64,000 nt of DNA from Amyelois transitella. Lineage: Eukaryota; Arthropoda; Insecta; Lepidoptera; Pyralidae. The stretch is from assembly GCF_032362555.1 (NCBI RefSeq), contig NC_083531.1, positions 434,001 through 498,000 on the forward strand. Direction: 5' to 3'. The notes under the pieces were generated by a model, which worked only from the letters and a program-made list of their open reading frames with translations, searched no databases and was not told the DNA's origin. Position 1 is the first letter of the stretch, and each line of letters begins with the position of its first letter. A program made the position numbers and the translations under genes. This document shows positions 33,491 to 45,200 of this stretch, piece after piece.

Positions 33491-35859
33491 TCACAGACGG
33501 GCCTGGAGCCAAGAGATGAAGGAGGTCACTCTGACGAACCCGGCGGGGAAGCCGTTCTGGCAGCCGCTCACGTGGCCGAAGGAGGTGATACCAATCTAAA
33601 AGAAAATTATGAATTAGAACAGAATAATTTCAGAAACTAAAGCATCACAACGAAACACATGTTCGCGAAGCCCACACACCGCCGGCATTTGTTTTCTAGG
33701 GAGGTGGTATGGTGTGACTAATGTTGATCAAAACTTCTACAATAAAAACGGCCACGTACAAGTGGCCTGATTCTGGAAATTCTTGACCTATGTAGCAAGT
33801 AAGTGGTTAAACAGAATAAATTAAGATTAAGAGACACATGTCCTAAACATGTGGATTGCGATTAACTGTGGAATAGCTAATCTACCACTAACGAGAGTCA
33901 AAAATGTTGACAGGTAAACAAGAGGAATTTTAACTGCAACACTAAAGGGAATCTGAAAAGTGCAGGGGCGTCAATATTCCACCAAAGTTAAAAACCGCAA
34001 AAGTTTACACAAATCCCTTCCGATCAGAAAGTCTAAGTAATGTCTCTGCCTAACTAGCTAATCGCCCAGGTAGCAAAACATGTAATTGTCAAGAGGCCTA
34101 TATAACAAAACCCCTATTAAGTAATACTAACCAGGTTGCGCTCGCTGCCGACCCACACCCACAGGGGGCCGCCGGAGTCCCCGCCGCAGGTGCTGCGGCC
34201 CTGGCCGCTCACGCAGATGACGGAGCTGGCGACCACAGAGTTGCCGTAAGTGGAGGCGCACACAGCGTTGGTGATCACTTGCAGGGAGACCTCGCTCAGG
34301 AACTGGTTGTTGGTGATGGGGTTGTCTGTGGAGAAAAAAACCGTTATCAAGATTCTTGTAGCATAAAGGTAGTACATGCTGACTAACAGGGAAAGTTCTT
34401 ATTAAAATGCCCATTTTCTCTACTTAATATTGGCATGATATCAAAAGACGCGCCCCGCTCTCCTCTCGAGAGAGGTGAGGATTTAACCAGATTAATGTCA
34501 GAAAAAACTCTTTCTAAATTAAAGACTCCGGCAAAGTGTTCGAAAAAATTTGATAACCAAAACACATCACAGAAATTTTGCACGATGAAAGTCTTCACCA
34601 AACCATAAATTCTATTCAGGAATACTCACTGTCTCCGGTGGCGCCGAAGCCGGCAGCCCAGGCCCAGGTGCCGGCGAAGTTGTTGTTCACTTGAGAAGTA
34701 GGCAGGCTGATGGGCTGAATGACGTCTGTCAAAAGAAATGGGATTAGACGCTGAAAACGATACGTATTTCAAGCTAAGGCAGATCATCAAGTGTAGCAAA
34801 ATATTTACACAAGTGATCTCACTAACAGTCCTGTCCTCCTAGATCAGGTATCTTGAATTTATAGGCTAAAATTGAATGTTAATTGCATTAAGTGAATAAA
34901 GGAATTCTCCCATTTTACTGTCTTTTCTACAATTTGGCTTGAACTTGTGTTTGAATCGATTCAGGTACAACTTAGGTTGGTATAAGAATGTTCCCGAACT
35001 CGTATCAGCTCTTCCTTCGTCATCATAAATGTTACTAATTATTTTCAATAATAAACAGCTAATATGTTTGATTAGACTATGAATGTGGTGAAAGCACTCA
35101 CTGGTGTAAGTAACCCAGCTGAGGTTGATGACAGCAATATCATTGTTCAAGTTGTTCTGGTTGTAGTTGGCGTGGACTTCCACGTTGGAGGTGGGGACGC
35201 GGACTCCGCCGGAGAAGAGGAGGGTGGAGCCGAGGACCACGACGAACTGGAGAGCTTGGCTGTTGCCGTGTCTCCAGCAGTGGGCGGCGGTGACGGCGCG
35301 CGTGTTGGAGAGGAGGGAGGAGCCGCAGACGGAGGTGAAGCCATTGTTAAGTGTGATGACTAGACCACCCTGTAACATGAAGATTCATTTATTGTGTTAG
35401 GATCCGATTCTGATTTTATTTGGTTTACTTAGTCAGTTAAACACTACCTCTATTCTCTAATATCCGTCATCAATGCAAGTGATGTTTGCATCCTCATCAA
35501 CTATGAATGAATATTTCTTTAAGAATCCTAGTCAAGTAAAACTTAATACTATCTAGTGAGTCCTATGTATAGTTGTACTATAATGTAGTTATTTATATGT
35601 ATAGATAACACACAAATCTCATAAATCAAAGTCAGATATATATAGATAGTCTCGTATTCTTTCTTACCAAGTGTGGGTGAGAGCCGAGGGCAGCAGCGTT
35701 TCCTCCTGTGATCCTGGAGCCATCGAAGTCGGCAGCTTCCTCGCGAGCCTTGATCTTAGCGGCTAGTTCTATACCGATCTCCTGGTGGTAGTCCTGGAAG
35801 ATCGCCTCTTCAGCCAGAACGGCCGCCACCAGAGCAACGAACACTACCAACAGCTTCAT
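33491..35859 (-). CDS. Chymotrypsin-like serine protease F
   Basis: Secreted S1 endopeptidase, 284 residues, near-identical twin of gene E. Exons in transcript order: 35859-35668, 35369-35102, 34725-34630, 34325-34132 and 33595-33491, phases 0, 1, 1, 0. Signal peptide MKLLVVFVALVAAVLA, R-ITGG, TAAHC, NNDIA and [12 protein letters not shown] are intact. Differences from E are few: Ala for Val in NNNFAGTWAW, and Asn for Thr in GCQNGFPAGF near the primary pocket. Intron 4 is about 400 bases longer than in E because of an insertion or deletion at about 33640-34030. Function and regulation are probably shared with E. Confidence 0.95.
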
Positions 35860-35893
35860 GACTGTAGAATACCGGGACTTACTTCTACAACAG

Positions 35894-35901
35894 CTTTTAT
35901 A
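35894..35901 (-). promoter_or_regulatory. TATA box of protease F
   Basis: Minus-strand TATAAAAG, 42 bases before the ATG, in an upstream region nearly the same as that of gene E for about 130 bases. Confidence 0.7.
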
Positions 35902-36499
35902 CAGGGCACTGCATAGATTACAGATTTATCAGTATTAATAATCAATTAATTAATCTCATGAGTATAATCTCCGTCTAATCTTCGAGTTTTTTGAATTTGT
36001 TTCTTGGAATAGAAATATTTGTCCGTCTGTCTGTTTTAAAGTATTTTTTTAATGATCTTTACACAATTCAACTGTACAATCGATTTTTGAAATAGGTATT
36101 CAAAAGTGGCAAAATCCACATCCAAAGGAATACTAGTAAGTAAAAAAGGGTACAAGTATATTGTATGTAATAAATAAACTCAAAACCTAGGTACTAAACA
36201 TAGCCCAGGTAGGTTGATAAATTAGACCGTTAGGAATAACATACGCCAAATGAAAATTTAAAAATAATCCACGTAAATTTGCGTATGGCAATTAATTCTG
36301 AAAACATTAAAAAAAATATTGTTTTGTGGTTAAATTTCATTGTTTATAAAATAGGCACGAGAATAGTATAAACTAAACAATTATCTGTAAGCCTTTTATA
36401 GATCTGGATAATTATAGTTTTTAAAGATAACGCGATAAAGACCACGCGGGCGGAGACGCGGGCAACATCTAGTTTGGAAACATGATACAATACGAAGAA

Positions 36500-37260
36500 T
36501 TTGATTGATATTTTTGTTGATTTCTATTTGTAGATCGTTAATTTGTTAAGATGTAGAATTTATTTATTTATCACATAATTTATCATGTCTTATAATAGAT
36601 TGATTTTGATACCCTTTTGGTTTTCTTAGTATAAATTTCCAACATATTTTTTGTGACATAATTATAAATCATGCAATAACAGGATATATTTTATCACGTC
36701 AGATCTGATAATTGTTGAATATTTCTAGATGTTAAATAATTGTCAACTTTTGTGCATACGTAATAAATAAATTGGGGTCTGCCTATCCCGTAAGGGATAA
36801 ACACGTGATCAAATGTATGTGTTACTAGAAATCTAGAGAGCTAGAGATGCCGCATCCAAAAATTGTAATTAAGATATTTTGTATTTTGGAAAAACTACCA
36901 GTTGGATAATGATGAAATTGGAGTCTGGAGAAGGTATGTCCTTCATCCCGGTAAAAATTAAGGTTCCCGTGGAATTTTGCAAAAAACCCGATTCTTTTGT
37001 AGCTGGCGCCAAATTCGCGCGTGTAGGTCTTGGAGTATCTACTTTAATAGAAATAAATGGTGTAAGTGGCTCATCAATTAATCTAAATTCGCGTTTGTAG
37101 ATGGCGCTAAATTCGCGCCAAGGAAGCTGCGAGTAAAAGCAAATATATTGTTGTAAAACGTTATTGGGTACATACATAGTTGTACATTCTTTATCGTTTA
37201 TCTTGAAATTACGAGCGGCGACCCCTGAACTCAATTTGTACTTATTTCAAACTTAAAAAG
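36500..37260. repeat. Insert in the F-side duplicated flank
   Basis: The flank of E at 30470-30510 continues without a break into AATGATTAAATCGCGTTGAG, while on the F side about 750 bases lie between the matching ends. The insert holds TAGCTGGCGCCAAATTCGCG and TAGATGGCGCTAAATTCGCG words and a worn TATGTATG-ended scrap. A 121-codon minus-strand frame here has no features of a host gene. Confidence 0.45.
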
Positions 37261-37370
37261 TTGCACTAAGAAGATATGATAATGATTCAAAAGCGTTGAG
37301 CCATCCATGTTAAACAATACGATGTTTATTGGGTTTCCCCAGACTAATTCTTTATAATTTTAATTGATTA

Positions 37371-38307
37371 AGATTTTAATAAGTTAATCCAACTAATGTG
37401 ATAATTAATCACCCAAATAATTATCTATCGTTACACCGTTACGTGTGATTCAAAAGCACTTAATTGTTACGTACAGCTGATAATATTGTTATTATCATAT
37501 CATCTGTAGGTAACGTATTGCGAAAACTGTTTACTTATTGTATTTTAACGAAATTTCGGGCCACAGACCACTTTTGGTGACTTGCCCGTTCCTCAGATCG
37601 AAACTCCTATTTTCCAAGCTCTTATCATAAGTTGCTTTGGACAACATTAACATTTTAACAAATTGCTTCCCGAATCTACCAATTATTCTCTAAGTCATCC
37701 CTTACACGAATTTTTTTCTCAACATGTGTCTTGAAATAGTTTTAAGTTAATGTAGTTGTAGCATAATAAATAAAAATCCACGCCGCCACCTCTATTTACC
37801 TTTAGTGAAGGTATACAGACGACCTATATTAAGTCTTGACTCTCTCCTAACTAACGCATTAAGGATAATGATTATCTCATAGTTAGATAAATGAAATGCA
37901 AAATCAAGCATACATATATCATTTATGTACTTATTTGTATTCAGTTTCCCAGCTTCCTCCTGTCTTTTTTTTACATTTTTTAATATGCATTTACTTATAC
38001 TATACATAATGTCTACAACTAAAAACATTGACCTAAAATAACATAATTTTGGTAAACTAGAGTTAAAATTGGGTCTTATTACACACGAATGTACGTACAA
38101 GTACAGTACTACCACGTTTTAAAATTTCCTCGGCAATAATGGCCGAATCAACCGAATAAAAACCCGAAGGAATAACAACCAAAATGTAAATTTCAGCAGG
38201 TACATCGGTCTAACTATAAAAGTGGTAATACTGTACCTTTCATTTCAATTTTCGGAATTAGGTATTTACTTTATGTCGGAATCTTATCACTGGCTAGCTG
38301 GTTAGTC
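37371..38307. other. Spacer between protease F and the acidic-protein gene
   Basis: AT-rich, about 900 bases; no gene, repeat or poly(A) signal that I can support. Confidence 0.4.
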
Positions 38308-40064
38308 TTATCTTTCAAACAAGAACGACAAATTGTAATATTTGCGAGTCTTCCGATATTCGCTTAAAAGCTTTTTGAGCGCGATCGGACAATTCAAGCC
38401 TTGCTTTTCAACTCCCTTTGTTTGAGTATCTTCTCCCAAATTCAGAACAAAATATTTATCTGTTCCATTATCTTCACTTTCTGTCATTTTTTCGTCAGCA
38501 AGAATGGCTTTATCGTTAGTTATTTTTGAAGCTTTTGTTTCATTTTTACTTTGTACAAAATTTTCATTATTGTCTTCTACGTCACCTGTATCATTAACAT
38601 CTTTGTCTTCAAACATTTCTGTACTGTCTGACCCCTCTACCTCACTCTTATCCCGATCACTGTCATCAAATAATACTTTCAACTCATCATCCAAGCTATG
38701 GTCATGTAACATGTGGTATTTCGACTTACTGTTTACTAAATCTGCGTTACCTCCAAATAATGATATATAATGATTATGTGATACTTTAGCTTTCTCGCTA
38801 CTTGCGAAATTATCACTGCTACTTTCATCCAAATCATTCATATAACCTTCATTTCCGACATTTGATTCAACCGCATCGTCTCCATAATTACTGTTAATGT
38901 CTTCAAATACTTCTTCTGGTTTATACTCGACAAGTGTCTCGTTAGATGACAAATAATCTTGATCTGATGAATAATCTTCCTGACTATTGTCACCATCATC
39001 ACTCATATTTGATTCGTCTTCATCCCCTTGATCACCTGTAGTTTGCTCGTACGTGATGACATCGGCATCTGTTGAATCACTATCAATTTCGCTGGTAGTT
39101 CCAATTAGAGGATTTGTCTCTAAAAAAATATCTGGAAAATTATTACTTACTTCTAATGAATCTGGTCTGATCAACTCTTCTTTGCTTTGATCTTTATCAT
39201 TATCATCTTCATCGCTGTTATTGCTTGATATTTCCACATTGGCTACCACGTATCCATGTTTATTTTTCTTATTGTAGAAATATTTCCCACGTCGTTTAGG
39301 TGATGTGAGAATAAGTGCTAGTGGTGCTTTATGCTTTTCGATTGAGCTAGGATGTAGAGGAAGTATTTCTACGCTGTTTTTACCAGATATTTTTTTGAGA
39401 TCATTTGGAGTTTCTTCAGAATTCTCATCTGAAGTGAAATATGGCCGGAGGATTTGAGAGAGTTGCTCAGCAAGTTTGGGGTAGTCCGCGGCGAGTTGGG
39501 CCTCTGTTTGGAGGCCTGAACGCAGGGGAGAATGGTCTCCTGAACGCCGTAGTTCGTAAAAGCGCCTGTGGTCCGAAGGTAGAGAGCTGGTACGGGCGCA
39601 TAGTGTGGCGATGACCAGCGCTACTGAAGAAAAACAATTTATTAGATTCTTATGAAACTATAGGTCTTGTTTTGATAGTGAAAAAATAAAATCTAATAAG
39701 AAAATCACAGGGCTTGCCTTGATTTATAAATGGAAACCCTATAGGTAATTGATAGCCGAGCAGATTGCAAACGTCAATCGAGGGAGACTTTTAAACTTCT
39801 TGTAGACGATGTGCTAGCAACCTGTCTCTAAGTCACTATATCTGAAATCGCATTCGAGTCTTGTGACTGCCGGCGCTGTTTACCCTAAGCTGTTAAGGGA
39901 TTAAGACGTGATAATATTTTTACGGTGAATTAAAGGCAAAAGACTATGTAGATAATTTTGGTTAAAATGTTATGCTGTGATATTAGGTAGGTAATTCTCT
40001 AAGCAGCAGCTTATTTCTAATAATTTGTTTGAAAGGAAAACTTACCCAAGAATTTGGACCACAT
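38308..40064 (-). CDS. Secreted acidic Asp/Glu/Ser-rich protein, function unknown
   Basis: Two exons, 40064-40046 and 39623-38308, joined in phase 1 (GT-AG), give 444 residues. The N-terminus MWSKFLVALVIATLCARTSS is a clear signal peptide split by the intron. Residues about 21-130 are mixed and basic in places (SPKRRGKYFYNKKNKHG at about 114-130, a possible basic cleavage site). Residues about 135-415 are dominated by Asp, Glu, Ser and Asn, with almost no hydrophobic runs, and the C-terminus turns basic again (KKLLSEYRKTRKYYN). No Cys-rich domain and no family I know. Such acidic secreted proteins may bind calcium or other cations; that is a guess. TATA-like TTTATAAG lies about 35 bases before the ATG. 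Confidence 0.8.
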
Positions 40065-40095
40065 GTCGCCAAGTACAGGAGTTCTCGGTCTCTCG

Positions 40096-40104
40096 GCTTA
40101 TAAA
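40096..40104 (-). promoter_or_regulatory. TATA box of the acidic-protein gene
   Basis: Minus-strand TTTATAAG about 35-40 bases before the ATG at 40064. Confidence 0.5.
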
Positions 40105-40207
40105 CGTAAGGTTGATTACAAACCGTGGCCGATCCGTTAGACAAGCGCTGATTATAATAGTCAATCAAGTTAATTAACTTGGCTCACGAAATTGTAATGT
40201 AAATCTG

Positions 40208-40605
40208 GACAATCGAATTAGAGCGTCAGTGGTCGAACGGTTAAGGTGATCAGCTATAAGTAATGCATAATTAATGCGTATGGGGCACAAGTTTCAACCC
40301 TACCCCGGCCGTGTACAATAACTCTTCTCTGAGTTATATAAGTACATTAGTTCGAGTGGAAACCCATGCTCTTACAGTGAGGAATAACATCTTGAGAAAA
40401 CCTACATACCTATTTACAAATACATTCATTTGCCTGAATGTGCAACCATGATCCAATATGAGTTAGGATCCCCTGCAAAGATTACAGTCAAATGGGAGTC
40501 GCTTCGTGTAAAAACCTGACTCACCCAATCCAAGAACATGGCCATGAGGCCCCGGGCTCCTCTCCAGACAGGTGAGGATGTAACTGGAACTAACACCAGC
40601 CCCGT
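40208..40605 (+). mobile_element. tRNA-derived SINE, near full length
   Basis: Head GCGTCAGTGGTCGAACGGTT (A-box-like), then AAGTTTCAACCC (B-box-like), a body with CTCTTACAGTGAGG and TCGCTTCGTGTAAAAACCTG, and a tail GGGCTCCTCTCCAGACAGGT. This is the best copy of the SINE that is shredded after genes A and B. Confidence 0.75.
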
Positions 40606-41053
40606 AGTATGCAACGAAAACTATCGCTGGTTCGCTTTTTATAATGACGAGAAATGAGACAGGGATAGTTTTTCACGCGATAATAACGGCGTCGCGCGTG
40701 CATTGCTACGGGGGTAGAAGGAACATGCAATTGTAAATCTAGCTATAGTCCAGAGCTTGGCTTCCACACGAATTGAAATACCAACTAATATGGGTATATG
40801 AAAGTTGGTAGTGATGTTACTCGTATTGATTTTCAACTCCCCTTAGCCCCATTAGGGGTTGATTTCAGAAAAACAACGTTTGTTCTTCACGGTTTTACCA
40901 CAGGAATTTTTCACAAACTTAGTGTGGAGTACGGAGAAGAACATACGGAATTGCCCCGCGAGTGAAGCTGTAGGCAGAAAATATGAAGTTTGAAATGAAA
41001 AACAAACTGTTTTTCTCATAAAAACATTTATTCAGGGAATGAATTTTGAAGAA

Positions 41054-41106
41054 TCCTTCCCTAGACCACATTAGCAACCACATTAGCAATGTGGTCTAGG
41101 GAAGGA
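41054..41106. repeat. Perfect 19-bp inverted repeat with 15-base loop
   Basis: Left arm TCCTTCCCTAGACCACATT (41054-41072) and its exact reverse complement at 41088-41106, loop AGCAACCACATTAGC. No Rho-type or transcript context; could be a cruciform or the end of an unknown element. Confidence 0.85.
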
Positions 41107-42137
41107 CATGTAGATGGGACTACTGGGAATTACAATCCCAGGTTTGTCAATCAGTCACTATTTCATAAAGTGAAACATGCGGATGACGCTGTCCACAATT
41201 AATCGCGTGACAGAGCCAAAGAAGAACTAGATACATATTTTCTTTACTTTGAAATCTCCAAAAACAAAATCATATAGGTATATAAAGATATCCTTTTATA
41301 TTTTTATTATTATTTTTTATTTGTTATTATTTACTATATAAGTATTACTTTTTATATATACAGGTTAACTTAATTAAAATTAAAATTGTAAACTTAAAGC
41401 TAATTTAAACTTACATAGCGTACTTAATTAAATCAGATTAACATCTTGCTTTACAGCTAGCTTTATACATTTTTAAATAATAACTCATTATTATAGTTAA
41501 TAGAAATTTATTGTCGTGCTATATTTACACTCAGTTGACCCCGTAGACACAAGCAATATACTGAAACACTACGAGAAGAATGAAAATATTTCATTCCCCT
41601 GGCATTTGTCTCGGTTGTGGCTTCCCTGGAGTGCCCAGGGTACTATGATTACGATAATGGTCAGATCAGGAATTAAGGTCTCATTCCGTCTAACCTCTGT
41701 GACCTTTCTTAACAGGGGAAACCACCACACAAACGACACATTCGAGACTCGCAAACTTAAGACGGGAAACACGACCCAAAAATTTTTCAATTTGCGCAAT
41801 TCAGAGACCTAAGAAGGGACTTAAGAAGTTATATTGAAAAGTTCTGTTTCTTTCTCACTGGCATTAATCAACAGAAACGTCATTCGGGGACATTTTGAAT
41901 TATGACAAAGTTAGAATTTTCAATGTTCCTTATATTGAAAATTCTGACTCTTTTCAACTCTTTCGCTCTTAGAACGAGATGAAAAACTAATTCGTAGTAT
42001 CTTTTTTTGTTACCAATGTGTGTGTACTGGCGGACATAATGCATAATAAAAAAAAATTACTGGTAACTTTTTTTGAGTTAAAAAGATAGTATAACCCAAC
42101 TACGTTAAGTAGCCATTCTATATGGATATATGGATTC

Positions 42138-42143
42138 TTTATT
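42138..42143 (-). terminator. Poly(A) signal of the ZAD gene
   Basis: AATAAA on the minus strand, about 100 bases after the stop at 42241. Confidence 0.5.
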
Positions 42144-42240
42144 ATTTTACATCTTCTAAAATAGGTCGGTTTATATTTCACTTTAGTCTGCTATATTTCT
42201 GGTTTCACTGCAATATTCACTGCACTTTTTGCACAAACAC

Positions 42241-45200
42241 TTAAAGTATAATGACGTCATCGTCGTCCTCACATTTCCGTTTCCTCGAGCACGACATCCT
42301 CGGCCCCCTCTTCCTCGGCTCCAGTAAATCTAGCGTTTGCTGAAAAACATTGAAATTGCTCTCCGGCCGCGATTCCAACTTTTGTAGAATAGCGTTCGCG
42401 TCCACCTGCTTTTGTTCTACATTCGCTGGCACCGTGCGGGCAGCGAGTTGGGGCGGGGAACCTTGTGCGTGTGTGTGTATGTGAGTACGTGCCGACTTTC
42501 TGTTGAACGCCTTATTGATATCCGAGGCGTTTGGGTCGTTCGCGTCCTAAAATATAATGTCATGTTACATGAATACAATTACCGTGTGGTGGTACCGGCG
42601 CTTTACAATAGGACCACTCCACGGATGGCGTAAAAGACGACTAAGGGAGCTCATGAACTTGATATTCTTATTGTAAGCGATAAACTAGTAACCTGACACT
42701 ATTTCAATCTCAGTTCCATCATTGGACTATGCAGCTGAACGTGGCCTTTCAGTCTTTTCAAGACCGTTGGCTCTGTCTTCCCCGCAAGGTTAATAGACGT
42801 GATTACATGCCTTGAGTTCATTCAAATGTCGATAACTTTTTATTTAGTGAACCGATTTTGATGAAACAAACTTTAAATGTTCTTCTGAGTTAAAACAAAG
42901 CAATTGGTGGAAGTTTTAAGTAAATCGGTTCAGTACTTTCGGAGATAATCGTGATAATACATAAAGACAGACAGACAGACAGACAAGAAATTAAAAAAAT
43001 ATATTTTTGCTTTCTATTATTCATTTTAAGTGTCCCTCTATCCATTTCAGTCAAAAATACTAAATGTACAGACAAAATATTTTTACTGTTTTATTATATA
43101 TATATATTTTATGTAATATGTACGTATGTAACTCACCATAAAAGATATAACGTCCATTGGTATTTTATCTTCCCAATCTATACTGGGATCCGCTCTTTTT
43201 AGTACTGACGGCGTCTCAAGCCCTCCCTTGTCTTTCAAACTTCTCAAATTCGTTATCTTGCACATATCACTGTCTGCCATTGCACTCCCACTGTTGACTT
43301 TGGTTACTTGAGCAAAATCATCAGTCACCTCGTTTCTCACATCGATTTTTGGAACGAATTTTGTCTTTTTCACATTATCTACATCACTAGTGGCCTTCTT
43401 TCTATCCGGTGATAAAATATCCTCCGCGTTCACATTCACCAGGGAACTCACGCGGGCATCTTGAAGTATCAGTTGGCCGCCGCCACTCTGCGGTGTTGCC
43501 ACTATCCTACCATCTGGTAGTAAAATTGGTAGGTTACTGTTGTTTGCATGGTAGAAATTGTTCGACAGAAACAGTATTTTATTTCCATTGATCATGCTCA
43601 TTGGGTACAACAAGACATTGTCCACGGGCTGTTGCGATGGGACGTGTAAGAGATTGTTTATAGGAACCAGTCTCGGTACACCAGCGCGCGGCGTCGCCTC
43701 TTCTTCAATTGTTATGGTCTCGTTACTGAAAAAAAGGAAACTTGAATGTCAATACATATACACACATACATACACATGGTCACGTCTATATCCCTTGCGG
43801 GGTAGACGGAGCCAACAGTGTTGAAAAGACAGAATGGCCACGTTCAGCTATTTGGCTCAATGATAGAATTGAGATTCAAATAGTGATAGGTTGCTAGCCC
43901 ATCCGTTTGTAAGCCTATCCCTTAGTCGCCTTTTACGACATCCATGGGAAAGAGATGGAGTGGTCCTATTCTTTTTTGTATTGGTGCCGGGAACCACACG
44001 GCATAATACGACACAATACATATATCAACAACAATATAACTGGTATTAGAAATGAGAAAGTTCGTGGCGAAGTATGTGTGTCTGTTACCCTTTTTACGCA
44101 GAAAGTACTGAACAGATTTTAATGATTTTCGCAGTTATATTAGATTAGAAACATTGGATTAACATAATTAGTTAAAATTAAAAGCAGACGAAGTCGCGGA
44201 CAATAGGTTGCTAGCCCTTCGCCTAAATAATAATCTTAATTTTATTACCCTTTCCCTTGACTGACTTTTACAATCTGCACAAAAAGCAGCTGCACATGCT
44301 ATGTTTTTTTCTTCTCTACTACTAGACCCGCGTGTAGACTAAGCCTTAGTCGCCTTTGACGAGAAAAAGATGGTGAGGTCCTGATCTGAAGTTCATACAC
44401 ACAGGAATATTAAGATGGACTACAACTTACGCGAGTGAAGCCACGGGCGATAGTTACGTTAAAACATAATTGATGACTTACTTGTTTATGTTTTGCAGTT
44501 CCTGAAACAAAAGGTAGAATTATTATCATGTGCTTCAGATGAACAAATAAATGATTTATCTATCTAACTTAAACATACATATAATTACGTCTTTATCCCT
44601 AACGGGGCAGACAGAGACGACAGCCTAGAGACGATAAAAGGCCACACTATATGGCTAATGAGGGTATTTGGATATTTGAATGAGAATTCAAATACATAGT
44701 GACAATGTTGCTAGCCCATCGCCTTAAAGAAGAATTACAAGTTTATTCGCCCATCCCTTAACCGCCTTTTACGACATCCGTGAGTCTATCTCATGAAGGG
44801 ATCCTATTCTAAAAAATTCAAATTTCAAAATTTTTATTCATTACTATAGGATACTATATAATTATCGCTTAATAATTGTCAAAACGTATGGTTTAACAAC
44901 ATTGGTTGACGTCAAATAAATTACTTAAAACTAAGTTTACTGCCGCTTCCAAGGCGTCAGTGCAGAAGAAGCGGTAACAAACTGCACTGCAGCATTTTCT
45001 TCAACAACGTCAACTTCACAATAAGTATTATAAAGTGCTGGGAAGCACACGGCACATTCATTCATTCGTCTCGTTCGATTCATTCATTGTCCGCTACGCA
45101 CCCCCACGCCCGTCGCGTCCACAATGAGCACGGCGGTTTGCGCGAGCGCCTGGTATCTGCGCAGCGACGACAGCAGCTTCTTGCGTTTGATGGACACCGG

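Larger units (their letters stand above)
40612..42240. other. Spacer downstream of the ZAD gene
   Basis: No gene seen. It holds the perfect palindrome at 41054-41106 and a scrap of the CGCGACTTCG repeat near 40955. A 98-codon frame near 41516 looks like chance. Confidence 0.4.

Noticed and set aside
36869-37234. 121-codon minus-strand frame as a gene
   Set aside because: Lies in an insert with repeated GGCGC.AAATTCGCG words; no start context, splice logic or family match.
41516-41812. 98-codon frame and its antisense partner
   Set aside because: No known domain, both strands open to a similar length, low-complexity surroundings.
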